This document shows positions 1 through 4,983 of a stretch of 6,139 nt of DNA, one piece after another. The notes beneath the pieces are model-generated. The model was not told the DNA's origin. It saw only the letters and a list, made by a program, of their open reading frames with translations, and searched no databases. The stretch spans positions 1 through 6,139 of the forward strand of contig JAFUCW010000098.1 in NCBI GenBank assembly GCA_017459485.1, read 5' to 3'. Position numbers and translations under genes: made by a program. Source of the DNA: Eggerthellaceae bacterium. Lineage in GTDB: Bacteria; Actinomycetota; Coriobacteriia; Coriobacteriales; Eggerthellaceae. The stretch's first letter is position 1. Every line of letters begins with the position of its first letter.

Positions 1-1
1 A

Positions 2-94
2 GACGGAAGCGGCGACTGGTGCGACGAGGAAACAGCCACCTGCAACCCGCTTCATATAGCAAAACTTGTTCTGCAAAAAGAGTCTGTGCTGTAA
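2..94 (+). CDS. C-terminal end of an unidentified protein (5' end outside window)
   Basis: The reading frame starting at base 2 is open for 30 codons and stops at TAA 92-94. The peptide begins DGSGDWCDEETATCNP and ends LVLQKESVL. A strong hairpin terminator begins 7 nt after the stop, which is why I prefer this frame over frame 1 (open to 136-138, but running through the terminator) and frame 3 (stops at 57-59). It contains two cysteines (WCD and TCN), but too little is visible to name a family. It would be transcribed toward the operon at 3058-6139, making the intervening region convergent. That it is coding is inferred from frame and terminator position only. Confidence 0.42.
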   Translation, partial: DGSGDWCDEETATCNPLHIAKLVLQKESVL

Positions 95-101
95 CGCAAA
101 G

Positions 102-136
102 ACCCCTTCTGGAGTTGTTCCGGGAGGGGTTCTCTT
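102..136 (+). terminator. Hairpin terminator of the upstream plus-strand gene
   Basis: The arms 102-113 and 119-130 pair over 12 bp around a 5-nt loop (GTTGT) and are followed by the pyrimidine tract TCTCTT. Two of the twelve pairs (108-124 and 110-122) are U-G wobbles in plus-strand RNA but would be A-C mismatches in minus-strand RNA, so the hairpin is built for plus-strand transcripts. The T tract is weak, so termination may be inefficient. Confidence 0.6.
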
Positions 137-138
137 AA

Positions 139-171
139 GATGGTGCATACTGCCTATGCGTATGCACCATC
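139..171. repeat. Perfect 12-bp inverted repeat, function unknown
   Basis: GATGGTGCATAC (139-150) and GTATGCACCATC (160-171) are exact reverse complements with a 9-nt spacer. It lies outside the IS, 17 nt from its left terminus. Neither side has a convincing T tract, so it could be a secondary terminator in the convergent intergenic region or a protein-binding operator. Its half-site GGTGCATA resembles the arms of the hairpin at 3004-3030 (GGTGTGCACA), which lay about 36 bp away before the IS inserted. Confidence 0.6.
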
Positions 172-180
172 GAAATATAT

Positions 181-188
181 GTACATGC
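181..188. repeat. Left target-site duplication of the IS
   Basis: GTACATGC directly abuts the left IS terminus (TGTGAGC at 189) and is repeated exactly at 2977-2984, directly after the right terminus (ending CTCA at 2976). IS21-family elements make short duplications, up to 8 bp in some members. An unmutated duplication suggests a recent simple insertion. Confidence 0.88.
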
Positions 189-195
189 TGTGAGC

Positions 196-329
196 GGTAC
201 GATGATTTTGCCCCGATACGGTAAGCACTCTTTTCCGAGCGCGGTAACGAGTTTTTCCTGATTCGCGGTAAGGAGATTTTCGTCGCACACGGTAAGCAGT
301 TTTTCTCCGGGGCGGTAAGCAGAATTTGC
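196..329 (+). repeat. Left-end array of six 16-bp repeats (probable transposase binding sites)
   Basis: Copies begin at 196, 220, 243, 267, 291 and 314, a period of 23-24 bp. Each starts GGTA, most continue AGCA/AGGA, and each carries a T-rich core: GGTACGATGATTTTGC, GGTAAGCACTCTTTTC, GGTAACGAGTTTTTCC, GGTAAGGAGATTTTCG, GGTAAGCAGTTTTTCT, GGTAAGCAGAATTTGC. The outermost copy is the most diverged. IS21-family ends are known to contain multiple repeats bound by transposase, usually two or three per end; six is many. Binding by the N-terminal helix-turn-helix of IstA is inferred. Confidence 0.85.
198..203 (+). promoter_or_regulatory. Candidate -10 element in the left IS end
   Basis: TACGAT lies 9 nt inside the left terminus. 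Alone it has no good -35. If two copies of this IS are abutted head to tail with 2-3 bp between them, the outward TTGACA of the first copy's right end falls 17-18 bp upstream. IS21 is known to use such junction promoters; the assignment here rests only on this spacing. Confidence 0.35.
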
Positions 330-350
330 ATGGATTGATGAGAGGAGGTC

Positions 351-405
351 GCATCTGCGCCATCCTTTGGGTCGCCACAACCCTAGGAGAAGGAGGCGCA
401 GATGC
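351..405 (+). promoter_or_regulatory. Long hairpin sequestering the istA start codon
   Basis: GCATCTGCGCC (351-361) and GGCGCAGATGC (395-405) form a perfect 11-bp inverted repeat. The right arm contains the istA ATG (402-404) and the last two G of its AGGAGG ribosome binding site (391-396). An inner 4-bp stem GGGT/ACCC (369-372 with 380-383) extends the structure. RNA started upstream of 351 would fold so that the start codon is paired, reducing IstA translation. RNA-level protection against read-through transcription is known for other transposases (for example IS10 and IS50); its use here is inferred from the pairing. Confidence 0.6.
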
Positions 406-1952
406 TAAGCAAGATGTTAGTCCAGGAGATACAGGACCTCAGGGACGGGGGCTACGCCCTCGGCGAGGTGATCCAGCACCTGAAGAAGCGCTACGGAGCG
501 AAGGCCCCGTCGGTCCCGACGGTCCGCAAGTACTACGACATGGACGGCGTGCCGGAGAACCTGCACGCGAGGACGGCCAAGGAGAAGGCGTTCGACAGGC
601 CGCCGTTCAGGGGCGCAATCGTCGAGATCCTCGAGAACAACCCCAAGTGCTACATGAGCTCGGTCTACGACGTGCTCGTGGAGAAGTACGTCGAAACCGG
701 CGAGTTCGAAGCCCTGCCCGGCAACGAGCAGACGCTCCGCAACTTCATCCACTTCCTCGAGGAGTCCGGCGCCGTCCCCGAGGAGAGGCGCGAGGGCCGC
801 AAGTACGACCACGTCGACGACCCGCCCGCCGGCAAGCAGATACAGCTCGACTTCGGCCAGGAGAAGTGCGAGGGCGGCCTGACCGTGCACTTCCTGTGCC
901 TGCTGCTGCGCCACTCGCGCTACCTGGGCGTATACGCCCAGGACCACAGGTTCGACTCGGCCGAGGCGTGCGCTGCCATATACCGGTTCCTGTGCAAGAT
1001 AGGCGGGCGGGCCGAGGAGTTCGTCATCGACCAGGACAGCGTGTTCGTGGCCAGCGAGGAGTACGGCGAGGTCGTCGAGACGCAGGTGTTCGGCGACTTC
1101 CTGGCCGAGCAGCAGATGGGCCTGTGGGTCTGCAACAAGGCCGATCCGGAGTCCAAGGGCGCTGTGGAAAACCTCGTGAAGTTCGTAAAATCCAGCTACT
1201 TCTCGGCGCGCACGATAACCTCGATGGCCCAGGTTCGCGACACGCTGCCCGCATGGGTGGAGCGCAAGAACCGCCGCATACACCAGGCGACCTTCAAGGT
1301 TCCCGGCGACGTGTTCGAGCAGGTGGAACGGGAGGCGCTGCGCCCGCTGCTGCCGTCGGTGCACGAGGCGTCGCCCACCAACCTGGTGAGGGTGCCCATA
1401 GGGTCGCAGCCCTTCATGCAGTACAAGGGCGCGAAGTACTCGGTTCCCTGGGACATGTGCTTCCACGACGCCTACTACAAGGCGATCGGCTCGAAGCTCC
1501 ACATATACGGCGAGGACCGCCGCCACGTCTGCACGCACGAGATAAGCCCGGTGAAGGGCTCGTTCAACCGCCTCGAGGAGCACAAGAAGGAGGAGCCGAG
1601 CGAGTGGCTCGACATAGCCGAGCGGCTGCGGCAGAAGTGGAACTGCACGAAGTTCCAGCACTTCATCAACGGCTTCAAGAAGGAGAACCCGCGGCATCTG
1701 GCCAAGCAGCTGCGGGCGGTCGAGTCGTTCCTCGACTCCGAACAGCCCGACCGCGCGCTCGTGGCGAGCGTGATGGCGCAGTGCTGCGCCGACTGGCGCT
1801 ACCGCTTCACGCAGTTCAAGCAGGTATACGAGCTGCAGAAGGCGCGCTTCGAGGCGGGCGACCGAGGCGGACAGCCGGATCCGGCGATGACCGAAGTGCA
1901 GAAGCGCGACATGGACAGGTACCGCAAGGCATTCGAGGAGAGGTGCGCATGA
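402..1952 (+). CDS. istA: IS21-family DDE transposase IstA
   Basis: This is the 516-residue transposase that performs DNA cleavage and strand transfer of the element. Residues about 7-45 read as a helix-turn-helix (GEVIQHLKKRYG then SVPTVRKYY), expected to bind the end repeats. The integrase core follows, with D150 (QIQLDFGQ), D210 (FVIDQDS) and E256 (KGAVENLVKFV) as the likely DDE triad. A C-terminal beta-rich and helical region (about 320-480) is typical of the family. Start ATG 402 has AGGAGG at 391-396, 5 nt upstream; the start codon is inside a hairpin (351-405). The stop overlaps the istB start by ATGA, so the two are translationally coupled. Length and order match known istA genes. No frameshift or missing catalytic residue is seen. 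Confidence 0.96.
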   Translation: MLSKMLVQEIQDLRDGGYALGEVIQHLKKRYGAKAPSVPTVRKYYDMDGVPENLHARTAKEKAFDRPPFRGAIVEILENNPKCYMSSVYDVLVEKYVETGEFEALPGNEQTLRNFIHFLEESGAVPEERREGRKYDHVDDPPAGKQIQLDFGQEKCEGGLTVHFLCLLLRHSRYLGVYAQDHRFDSAEACAAIYRFLCKIGGRAEEFVIDQDSVFVASEEYGEVVETQVFGDFLAEQQMGLWVCNKADPESKGAVENLVKFVKSSYFSARTITSMAQVRDTLPAWVERKNRRIHQATFKVPGDVFEQVEREALRPLLPSVHEASPTNLVRVPIGSQPFMQYKGAKYSVPWDMCFHDAYYKAIGSKLHIYGEDRRHVCTHEISPVKGSFNRLEEHKKEEPSEWLDIAERLRQKWNCTKFQHFINGFKKENPRHLAKQLRAVESFLDSEQPDRALVASVMAQCCADWRYRFTQFKQVYELQKARFEAGDRGGQPDPAMTEVQKRDMDRYRKAFEERCA

Positions 1953-2719
1953 TGGAGGCGACGATGCAGATCGGAACGATAACGGCCACTATGGAGGCGT
2001 TCGGGTTCAAGCACGCCACGCGCCAGCTCGCTGACGAGCTTGAGGTCGCGGAGCGCAACGGGCTCACCCACCGGGAGTTCCTCTCGCGGCTGCTCGATTG
2101 CGAGGTGCGTGGCCGCAACGAGCGCAAGCGCAAGCGCAACTACGCCGCCGCCCACTTCCCGCCGCACGTCAAATCGATAGACGAGTTCGACCCGTCGGAG
2201 CTCGAGTCGGGCATCACGCAGGGGCACGTCGACTCCCTCAAGGAGCTGACCTGGCTCGACTCGCATGGAAATGTCGTGCTCGCCGGCCCCCCGGGCCTGG
2301 GAAAGACGATGGTGGCCTTGGGCTTGGGGCTGCTGGCCGTCGACGAGGGCTACACGGTCGCGTTCGAGAAGATGGAGTCCCTGGTCAAGATCATGGACGA
2401 TGCCGACGTCGACCGCAAGGCGGGGTTCCGCCTGCGCTACCTGCGCAAGTGCCAGCTGGTCATAATCGACGAGATTGGGTACACCCCGATCACGAAGGCC
2501 CAGGCCAACCGTTTCTTCAGCTTCGTGTCGGACGCCTACGAGCGCTCCTCGCTCGTGTTCACGACGAACAAGGAGATACCCGACTGGGCGGAGATGGTGG
2601 GAGACCCCGTGCTCTCGACGGCCCTCATGGATAGGATCTTGCACCATGCCCGCTGCTTCTCCCTGCAGGGCGAGTCCTACCGGCTGAAGCATCCCGAGCT
2701 GTACGCGCACCGCATCTGA
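1949..2719 (+). CDS. istB: IS21-family transposition ATPase IstB
   Basis: This 256-residue AAA+ ATPase, related to DnaC-type helicase loaders, helps IstA by forming an ATP-dependent complex on target DNA. Walker A is GPPGLGKT (113-120) and Walker B LVIIDEIG (170-177). FTTNKEIPDW (204-213) fits the sensor 1 region, and DRILHHA (228-234) lies near the usual arginine-finger segment. The N-terminal roughly 70 residues are helical and basic (RNERKRKR), as in the domain that contacts IstA or DNA. The chosen start ATG 1949 overlaps the istA stop (ATGA) and has AGGAGAGG at 1936-1943, 5 nt upstream. The same frame stays open back to 326, but that extension is an Arg/Pro/Gly-rich shadow of istA and not part of the protein. 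Confidence 0.95.
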   Translation: MMEATMQIGTITATMEAFGFKHATRQLADELEVAERNGLTHREFLSRLLDCEVRGRNERKRKRNYAAAHFPPHVKSIDEFDPSELESGITQGHVDSLKELTWLDSHGNVVLAGPPGLGKTMVALGLGLLAVDEGYTVAFEKMESLVKIMDDADVDRKAGFRLRYLRKCQLVIIDEIGYTPITKAQANRFFSFVSDAYERSSLVFTTNKEIPDWAEMVGDPVLSTALMDRILHHARCFSLQGESYRLKHPELYAHRI

Positions 2720-2775
2720 ACTGGGGCGGGGTCGGTTGGCCAGGCGCTCAGGCCGAAAGGCCATCGCGCTTGGCC

Positions 2776-2799
2776 GCGCCGCTTCGCGACGCTGTTTTT
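2776..2799 (+). terminator. Probable rho-independent terminator after istB
   Basis: GCGCCGC (2776-2782) and GCGACGC (2786-2792) pair over 7 bp with one C-A mismatch around a TTC loop, followed by TGTTTTT (2793-2799). It begins 57 nt after the istB stop and would end the istAB transcript. A second small GC hairpin, CCGCGC-TCC-GCGCGG (2805-2819), follows without a T tract. Confidence 0.5.
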
Positions 2800-2834
2800 G
2801 AATGCCGCGCTCCGCGCGGGGAGATCTTACCTTC

Positions 2835-2969
2835 GGAATAAGCGCTTACCAACCATTGGAAAGAAGTGCTTACCATGCACTCGAAAAAAGTGCTTACCGA
2901 GGTGCACGAAGAAGTGCTTACCGTAGAAAGCTAAAAAGTCCTTACCTTGAAAAGAAAATTCTGCTTGAC
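2835..2969 (-). repeat. Right-end array of six 16-bp repeats (probable transposase binding sites)
   Basis: Read on the minus strand, copies begin at 2969, 2946, 2922, 2898, 2874 and 2850, a period of 23-24 bp: GTCAAGCAGAATTTTC, GGTAAGGACTTTTTAG, GGTAAGCACTTCTTCG, GGTAAGCACTTTTTTC, GGTAAGCACTTCTTTC, GGTAAGCGCTTATTCC. The outermost begins 7 nt from the right terminus, the same offset as on the left. A partial seventh copy (GGTAAGATC from 2831) is 19 bp further and out of phase. The arrays at the two ends are inverted relative to each other. Confidence 0.86.
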
Positions 2970-2992
2970 ATTCTCAGTACATGCTTCATAAA
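2965..2992 (+). promoter_or_regulatory. Outward hybrid promoter at the right IS end
   Basis: A perfect -35 hexamer TTGACA (2965-2970) lies inside the IS, 6 nt from its right terminus. Sixteen nt further, in flanking host DNA just past the target duplication, CATAAA (2987-2992) matches 4 of 6 positions of TATAAT. The promoter would fire out of the IS on the plus strand, antisense to the operon ending at 3058. Outward -35 elements in right ends are known for IS21. Whether this -10 is good enough is uncertain. Confidence 0.45.
2977..2984. repeat. Right target-site duplication of the IS
   Basis: GTACATGC immediately follows the right IS terminus and is identical to 181-188. After it the ancestral host sequence resumes (TTCATAAAAAG). 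Confidence 0.88.
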
Positions 2993-3030
2993 AAGTTACG
3001 CCAGGTGTGCACATCGTCGGTGTACACACC
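2990..3030 (-). terminator. Probable terminator of the minus-strand polysaccharide operon
   Basis: On the minus strand GGTGTGTACA (3030-3021) and TGTGCACACC (3013-3004) pair over 10 bp around a 7-nt loop; the single imperfect pair is a U-G wobble in minus-strand RNA but a C-A mismatch in plus-strand RNA. After 9 nt comes a TTTTT run (2994-2990). It lies about 27 nt past the serine hydrolase stop at 3058. The gap between stem and T run is long for a classic intrinsic terminator. An embedded shorter palindrome, CGGTGT-AC-ACACCG (3018-3031), leaves an operator as the alternative. Confidence 0.42.
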
Positions 3031-3057
3031 GATTGATGCGTAATGCTCACGGGGCCT

Positions 3058-3972
3058 CTAAAGATTATCTAAATAATCCTTTATTATCCCGTACATACAA
3101 TGAGACGCATTCGTGCCAGGTCTGCATTGCATCCCAAGAACTAGACCGAGGGAAGGAAAAACCAGAGTGTCCTGACCGAAAGACCCTGAGGCACGTACTA
3201 CCCTCGAGTCCTTTGAGCCCTTCCAATAATATCCGTAGGTCCATGAAAAGAAACTGTTATTTGTCTGGACATGAGCATGGAAAGACTCTTGCGCCCATGA
3301 GGCCGAAAACAGGCGCCTACCACCTGCGACACCTTTGTTGAGATACAGCACACCAAGCTTGGCCATATCCACAAGCCTAAGACAGAGACCGGACCCCCCA
3401 CATGTATGTCCACATAAATCGGTTTCCCAAATTGGGTACTCGATACCCATGGGTTCAAAGTATCTGTCGTATAAAAACGACAACAGCGACGTACGGCAAG
3501 CTTTTTCGAGCATGCAACCAGCTAGAATTGAATCGCCTGTAGAGTATGCGTATTTCTCCCCAGGCGCGAATGCCATTACCTGACTCATCATGTGCGCAAC
3601 GTAATCTCTTGCGCCAATACCAGCCCTCCGGTCAAAATACATCAGCTGAGGCCCCAAAATACCCGACCGCATTGTCAAGAGGTCGCTGAGAGTCATTTTC
3701 TCCCAGCTTCCATCGTAAGTCCTGTGATTATCTCCAAAGAAGTCTGTTGGCTTATCTTTAAGGTCGAGGTAGCCCTCATGTATGGCCATGCCAATCGCAG
3801 CGCTGGTAAAGCTCTTCGTGTTCGAATAAATGTCACGCGGATAATCATCCACCCATCGTTTCTCGTACAAAACACTGCAGTCTTTGTCCAGAACTACGAT
3901 GCCTTCAAGCCCTAAATCCATAGGTAGGCCATTTGTTTTATCAGCCATGTATTCTGTCAAGCATTGGCCCAT
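3058..3972 (-). CDS. Serine hydrolase of the beta-lactamase/esterase (PF00144-like) fold
   Basis: This 304-residue protein belongs to the large class C-like serine hydrolase family, which includes esterases, peptidases and amide hydrolases. Visible motifs: SNTK (S50 nucleophile, K53), the second motif YSTGDS with Y143 as the probable general base, and SGSFGQD (262-268) at the place of the third motif, where relatives have GHGGQ or HTG. The YSTGD form resembles the YSSGD seen in NylB-type amide hydrolases. There is no signal peptide or membrane segment, so a cytoplasmic enzyme is expected. Start ATG 3972 has an ideal AGGAGGTGA (AGGAGG at 3984-3979, 6 nt spacing), far stronger than the sites of the upstream genes. 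It is last in the minus-strand operon. The substrate is unknown; removal of an acyl or amide group from a glycan precursor is only a guess. Confidence 0.85.
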   Translation of the reverse strand: MGQCLTEYMADKTNGLPMDLGLEGIVVLDKDCSVLYEKRWVDDYPRDIYSNTKSFTSAAIGMAIHEGYLDLKDKPTDFFGDNHRTYDGSWEKMTLSDLLTMRSGILGPQLMYFDRRAGIGARDYVAHMMSQVMAFAPGEKYAYSTGDSILAGCMLEKACRTSLLSFLYDRYFEPMGIEYPIWETDLCGHTCGGSGLCLRLVDMAKLGVLYLNKGVAGGRRLFSASWAQESFHAHVQTNNSFFSWTYGYYWKGSKDSRVVRASGSFGQDTLVFPSLGLVLGMQCRPGTNASHCMYGIIKDYLDNL

Positions 3973-4081
3973 TGTTCACCTCCTCACACTTTCCCTTGCC
4001 TTGCGCCACTGCTGGGAATGACCCATTTATCCAGCTCGTCATCCACCTCTCGGGCCCTGCGCCGTTGCCGAAGAGCGTCAT
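3941..4081 (-). CDS. Possible 46-codon small ORF coupled to the deacetylase gene
   Basis: An ATG at 4081-4079 overlaps the deacetylase stop as ATGA, the same junction type as the preceding gene pair. The frame runs 46 codons (starting MTLFGNGAGPERWMTSW, ending MLDRIHG) to TGA 3943-3941, overlapping the serine hydrolase start by 32 nt. The gap it fills is more GC-rich than the neighbouring genes. Its ribosome binding site is poor: AGGA touches the ATG, and a GGAG lies 11 nt upstream. It could be a small coupled protein, a leader affecting serine hydrolase translation, a decayed gene fragment, or chance. I recognise no family. Confidence 0.25.
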   Translation of the reverse strand: MTLFGNGAGPERWMTSWINGSFPAVAQGKGKCEEVNNGPMLDRIHG

Positions 4082-4983
4082 TCCTGCTGGGGCTCCAACT
4101 GGAATTGCTCGTTCCACTGGCTTTTAATTGCCTGCTTTAGTTCATTGATGGCAACATTGCCTACGCACCTTCTGCAAATCTCGTAGGGGCTATTCCGCCG
4201 ATAGCACTTCCTTGTTGTTGAAAAAGCCCGCTCATATCCAAGTCTCTGGAGAAGATCCATCGTCTCTTCTGAATAATCAGATAGCCCCCCGAACGGATAT
4301 GCAAACTGAGTCACCGAAGACCCCGTCAGCCTTTCTAGAAGGTCTTTAGATTCAGCAAGTTCATATAATTGATCACTAATGGACAACCTCCCAATTGAAG
4401 GATGGTTAACCGTGTGTGACCCTATCGTGACGAGCGGCGACTGAGACAGCTCTTTTAATTCTTCCTGATTGAGCATCCTAAATTGTCTCCGAGGCTGTCG
4501 TCCCTCAGTTCCCGACCATTCTCTAAGAAGTCCCATCTCTCGATTCCTTGATTCGACATCCATATCCAACATAAACTTAAAGAGCTGGCGGTTGGCCCAC
4601 CGCCTATCAAGCCTGCTTTCTGTACTCAATCTAATGCCGCAAGCGCACACCTCGTTGTTTCTAATCCCTCCCTCAATAATCAATCTCGAAAGTTCGTTGC
4701 ACCAGTCCTCTTCTGACGATCCAATGCGCGCCGTTGAAACAAAGAATGTTGCGGGTACTCCGTATTCCTCTAATATGGGCAAGGCGTTGTAGTACCCATC
4801 CGCATACCCGTCGTCAAACGATATGGATACGGCGCGCTCACCCTTCTCTATCTCGGATGTAGGCAGAACCTCATAATTCTCAACAATGTATTCCATATGC
4901 CTTCGGAAGACATCTGTTGGAGTAACTATGCCGTTCCAGTCTGCGCAGTCATCATCAATTTTGTGATAGCACAGGACACTCAT
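4078..4983 (-). CDS. Polysaccharide deacetylase, NodB/CE4 type
   Basis: The 301-residue protein carries the NodB homology motifs of carbohydrate esterase family 4, metal-dependent enzymes that remove N- or O-acetyl groups from sugars. Motif 1 is SFDDG (55-59; D57 likely catalytic base, D58 metal ligand), motif 2 SHTVNH (189-194; H190 and H194 metal ligands), motif 3 FAYPFGG (227-233). The N-terminal LCYHKI is also typical. Motif 1 to motif 2 is 133 residues, far longer than the roughly 50 usual in compact CE4 enzymes, because of an insert around 93-168. There is no signal peptide, so it probably acts on a cytoplasmic nucleotide- or lipid-linked precursor. ATG 4983 overlaps the glycosyltransferase stop by ATGA, and only a weak purine stretch (AAAGAAGA) precedes it, consistent with coupling. 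A cysteine group (C113, C115, C260, C270, C273) is notable. Confidence 0.9.
   Translation of the reverse strand: MSVLCYHKIDDDCADWNGIVTPTDVFRRHMEYIVENYEVLPTSEIEKGERAVSISFDDGYADGYYNALPILEEYGVPATFFVSTARIGSSEEDWCNELSRLIIEGGIRNNEVCACGIRLSTESRLDRRWANRQLFKFMLDMDVESRNREMGLLREWSGTEGRQPRRQFRMLNQEELKELSQSPLVTIGSHTVNHPSIGRLSISDQLYELAESKDLLERLTGSSVTQFAYPFGGLSDYSEETMDLLQRLGYERAFSTTRKCYRRNSPYEICRRCVGNVAINELKQAIKSQWNEQFQLEPQQE

Larger units (their letters stand above)
189..2976 (+). mobile_element. Complete IS21-family insertion sequence, 2788 bp
   Basis: The element is bounded by GTACATGC duplications, starts with 5'-TG and ends with CA-3'. It encodes the istA/istB pair that defines the IS21 family. The terminal inverted repeats are imperfect: TGTGAGCGG on the left against TGAGAATGT on the right, with matches continuing to the ATTTT tract. 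Inside each end lie six phased 16-bp repeats whose first copy starts 7 bp from the terminus on both sides, which independently confirms the boundaries. Both genes are uninterrupted, so the copy should be competent to transpose. It is clearly richer in G+C than the DNA at 2985-6139. The inserted site lies between convergent genes and no ORF is broken. Confidence 0.93.

Noticed and set aside
1..138. Frame 1 reading of the left edge (45 codons to TAA 136-138)
   Set aside because: It runs through the hairpin terminator and gives an Arg-rich start; the frame ending at 94 just before the hairpin is more plausible.
172..220. Outward promoter from the left IS end (minus-strand TATATT near 174-180)
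   Set aside because: No acceptable -35 hexamer is found 16-18 nt upstream on that strand.
196..329. CRISPR-like look of regularly spaced repeats
   Set aside because: Repeats are only 16 bp and degenerate, gaps are 7-8 nt, the array is mirrored at the other IS end and no cas gene is present. They are IS end repeats.
326..354. Possible istA promoter TTGCAT (326-331) with TCGCAT (349-354)
   Set aside because: The -10 match is poor, so I do not call a stand-alone istA promoter.
417..1697. 426-codon minus-strand ORF across istA
   Set aside because: Low-complexity Leu/Val/Arg-rich translation antisense to a certain transposase gene; a composition shadow. The same holds for the minus-strand frame at 1799-2764.
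326..1948. Long open frame in front of istB, giving a 797-codon ORF ending at 2719
   Set aside because: It overlaps istA in another frame, is dominated by Arg, Gly, Pro and Ala, and arises because GC-rich DNA rarely forms stop codons. The ATGA junction with a ribosome binding site at 1949 is the real istB start.
2802..3341. 179-codon plus-strand ORF spanning the right IS end
   Set aside because: Its repeated SAYH/SAYR peptides are just translated end repeats, and it crosses the IS boundary into the antisense of the serine hydrolase.
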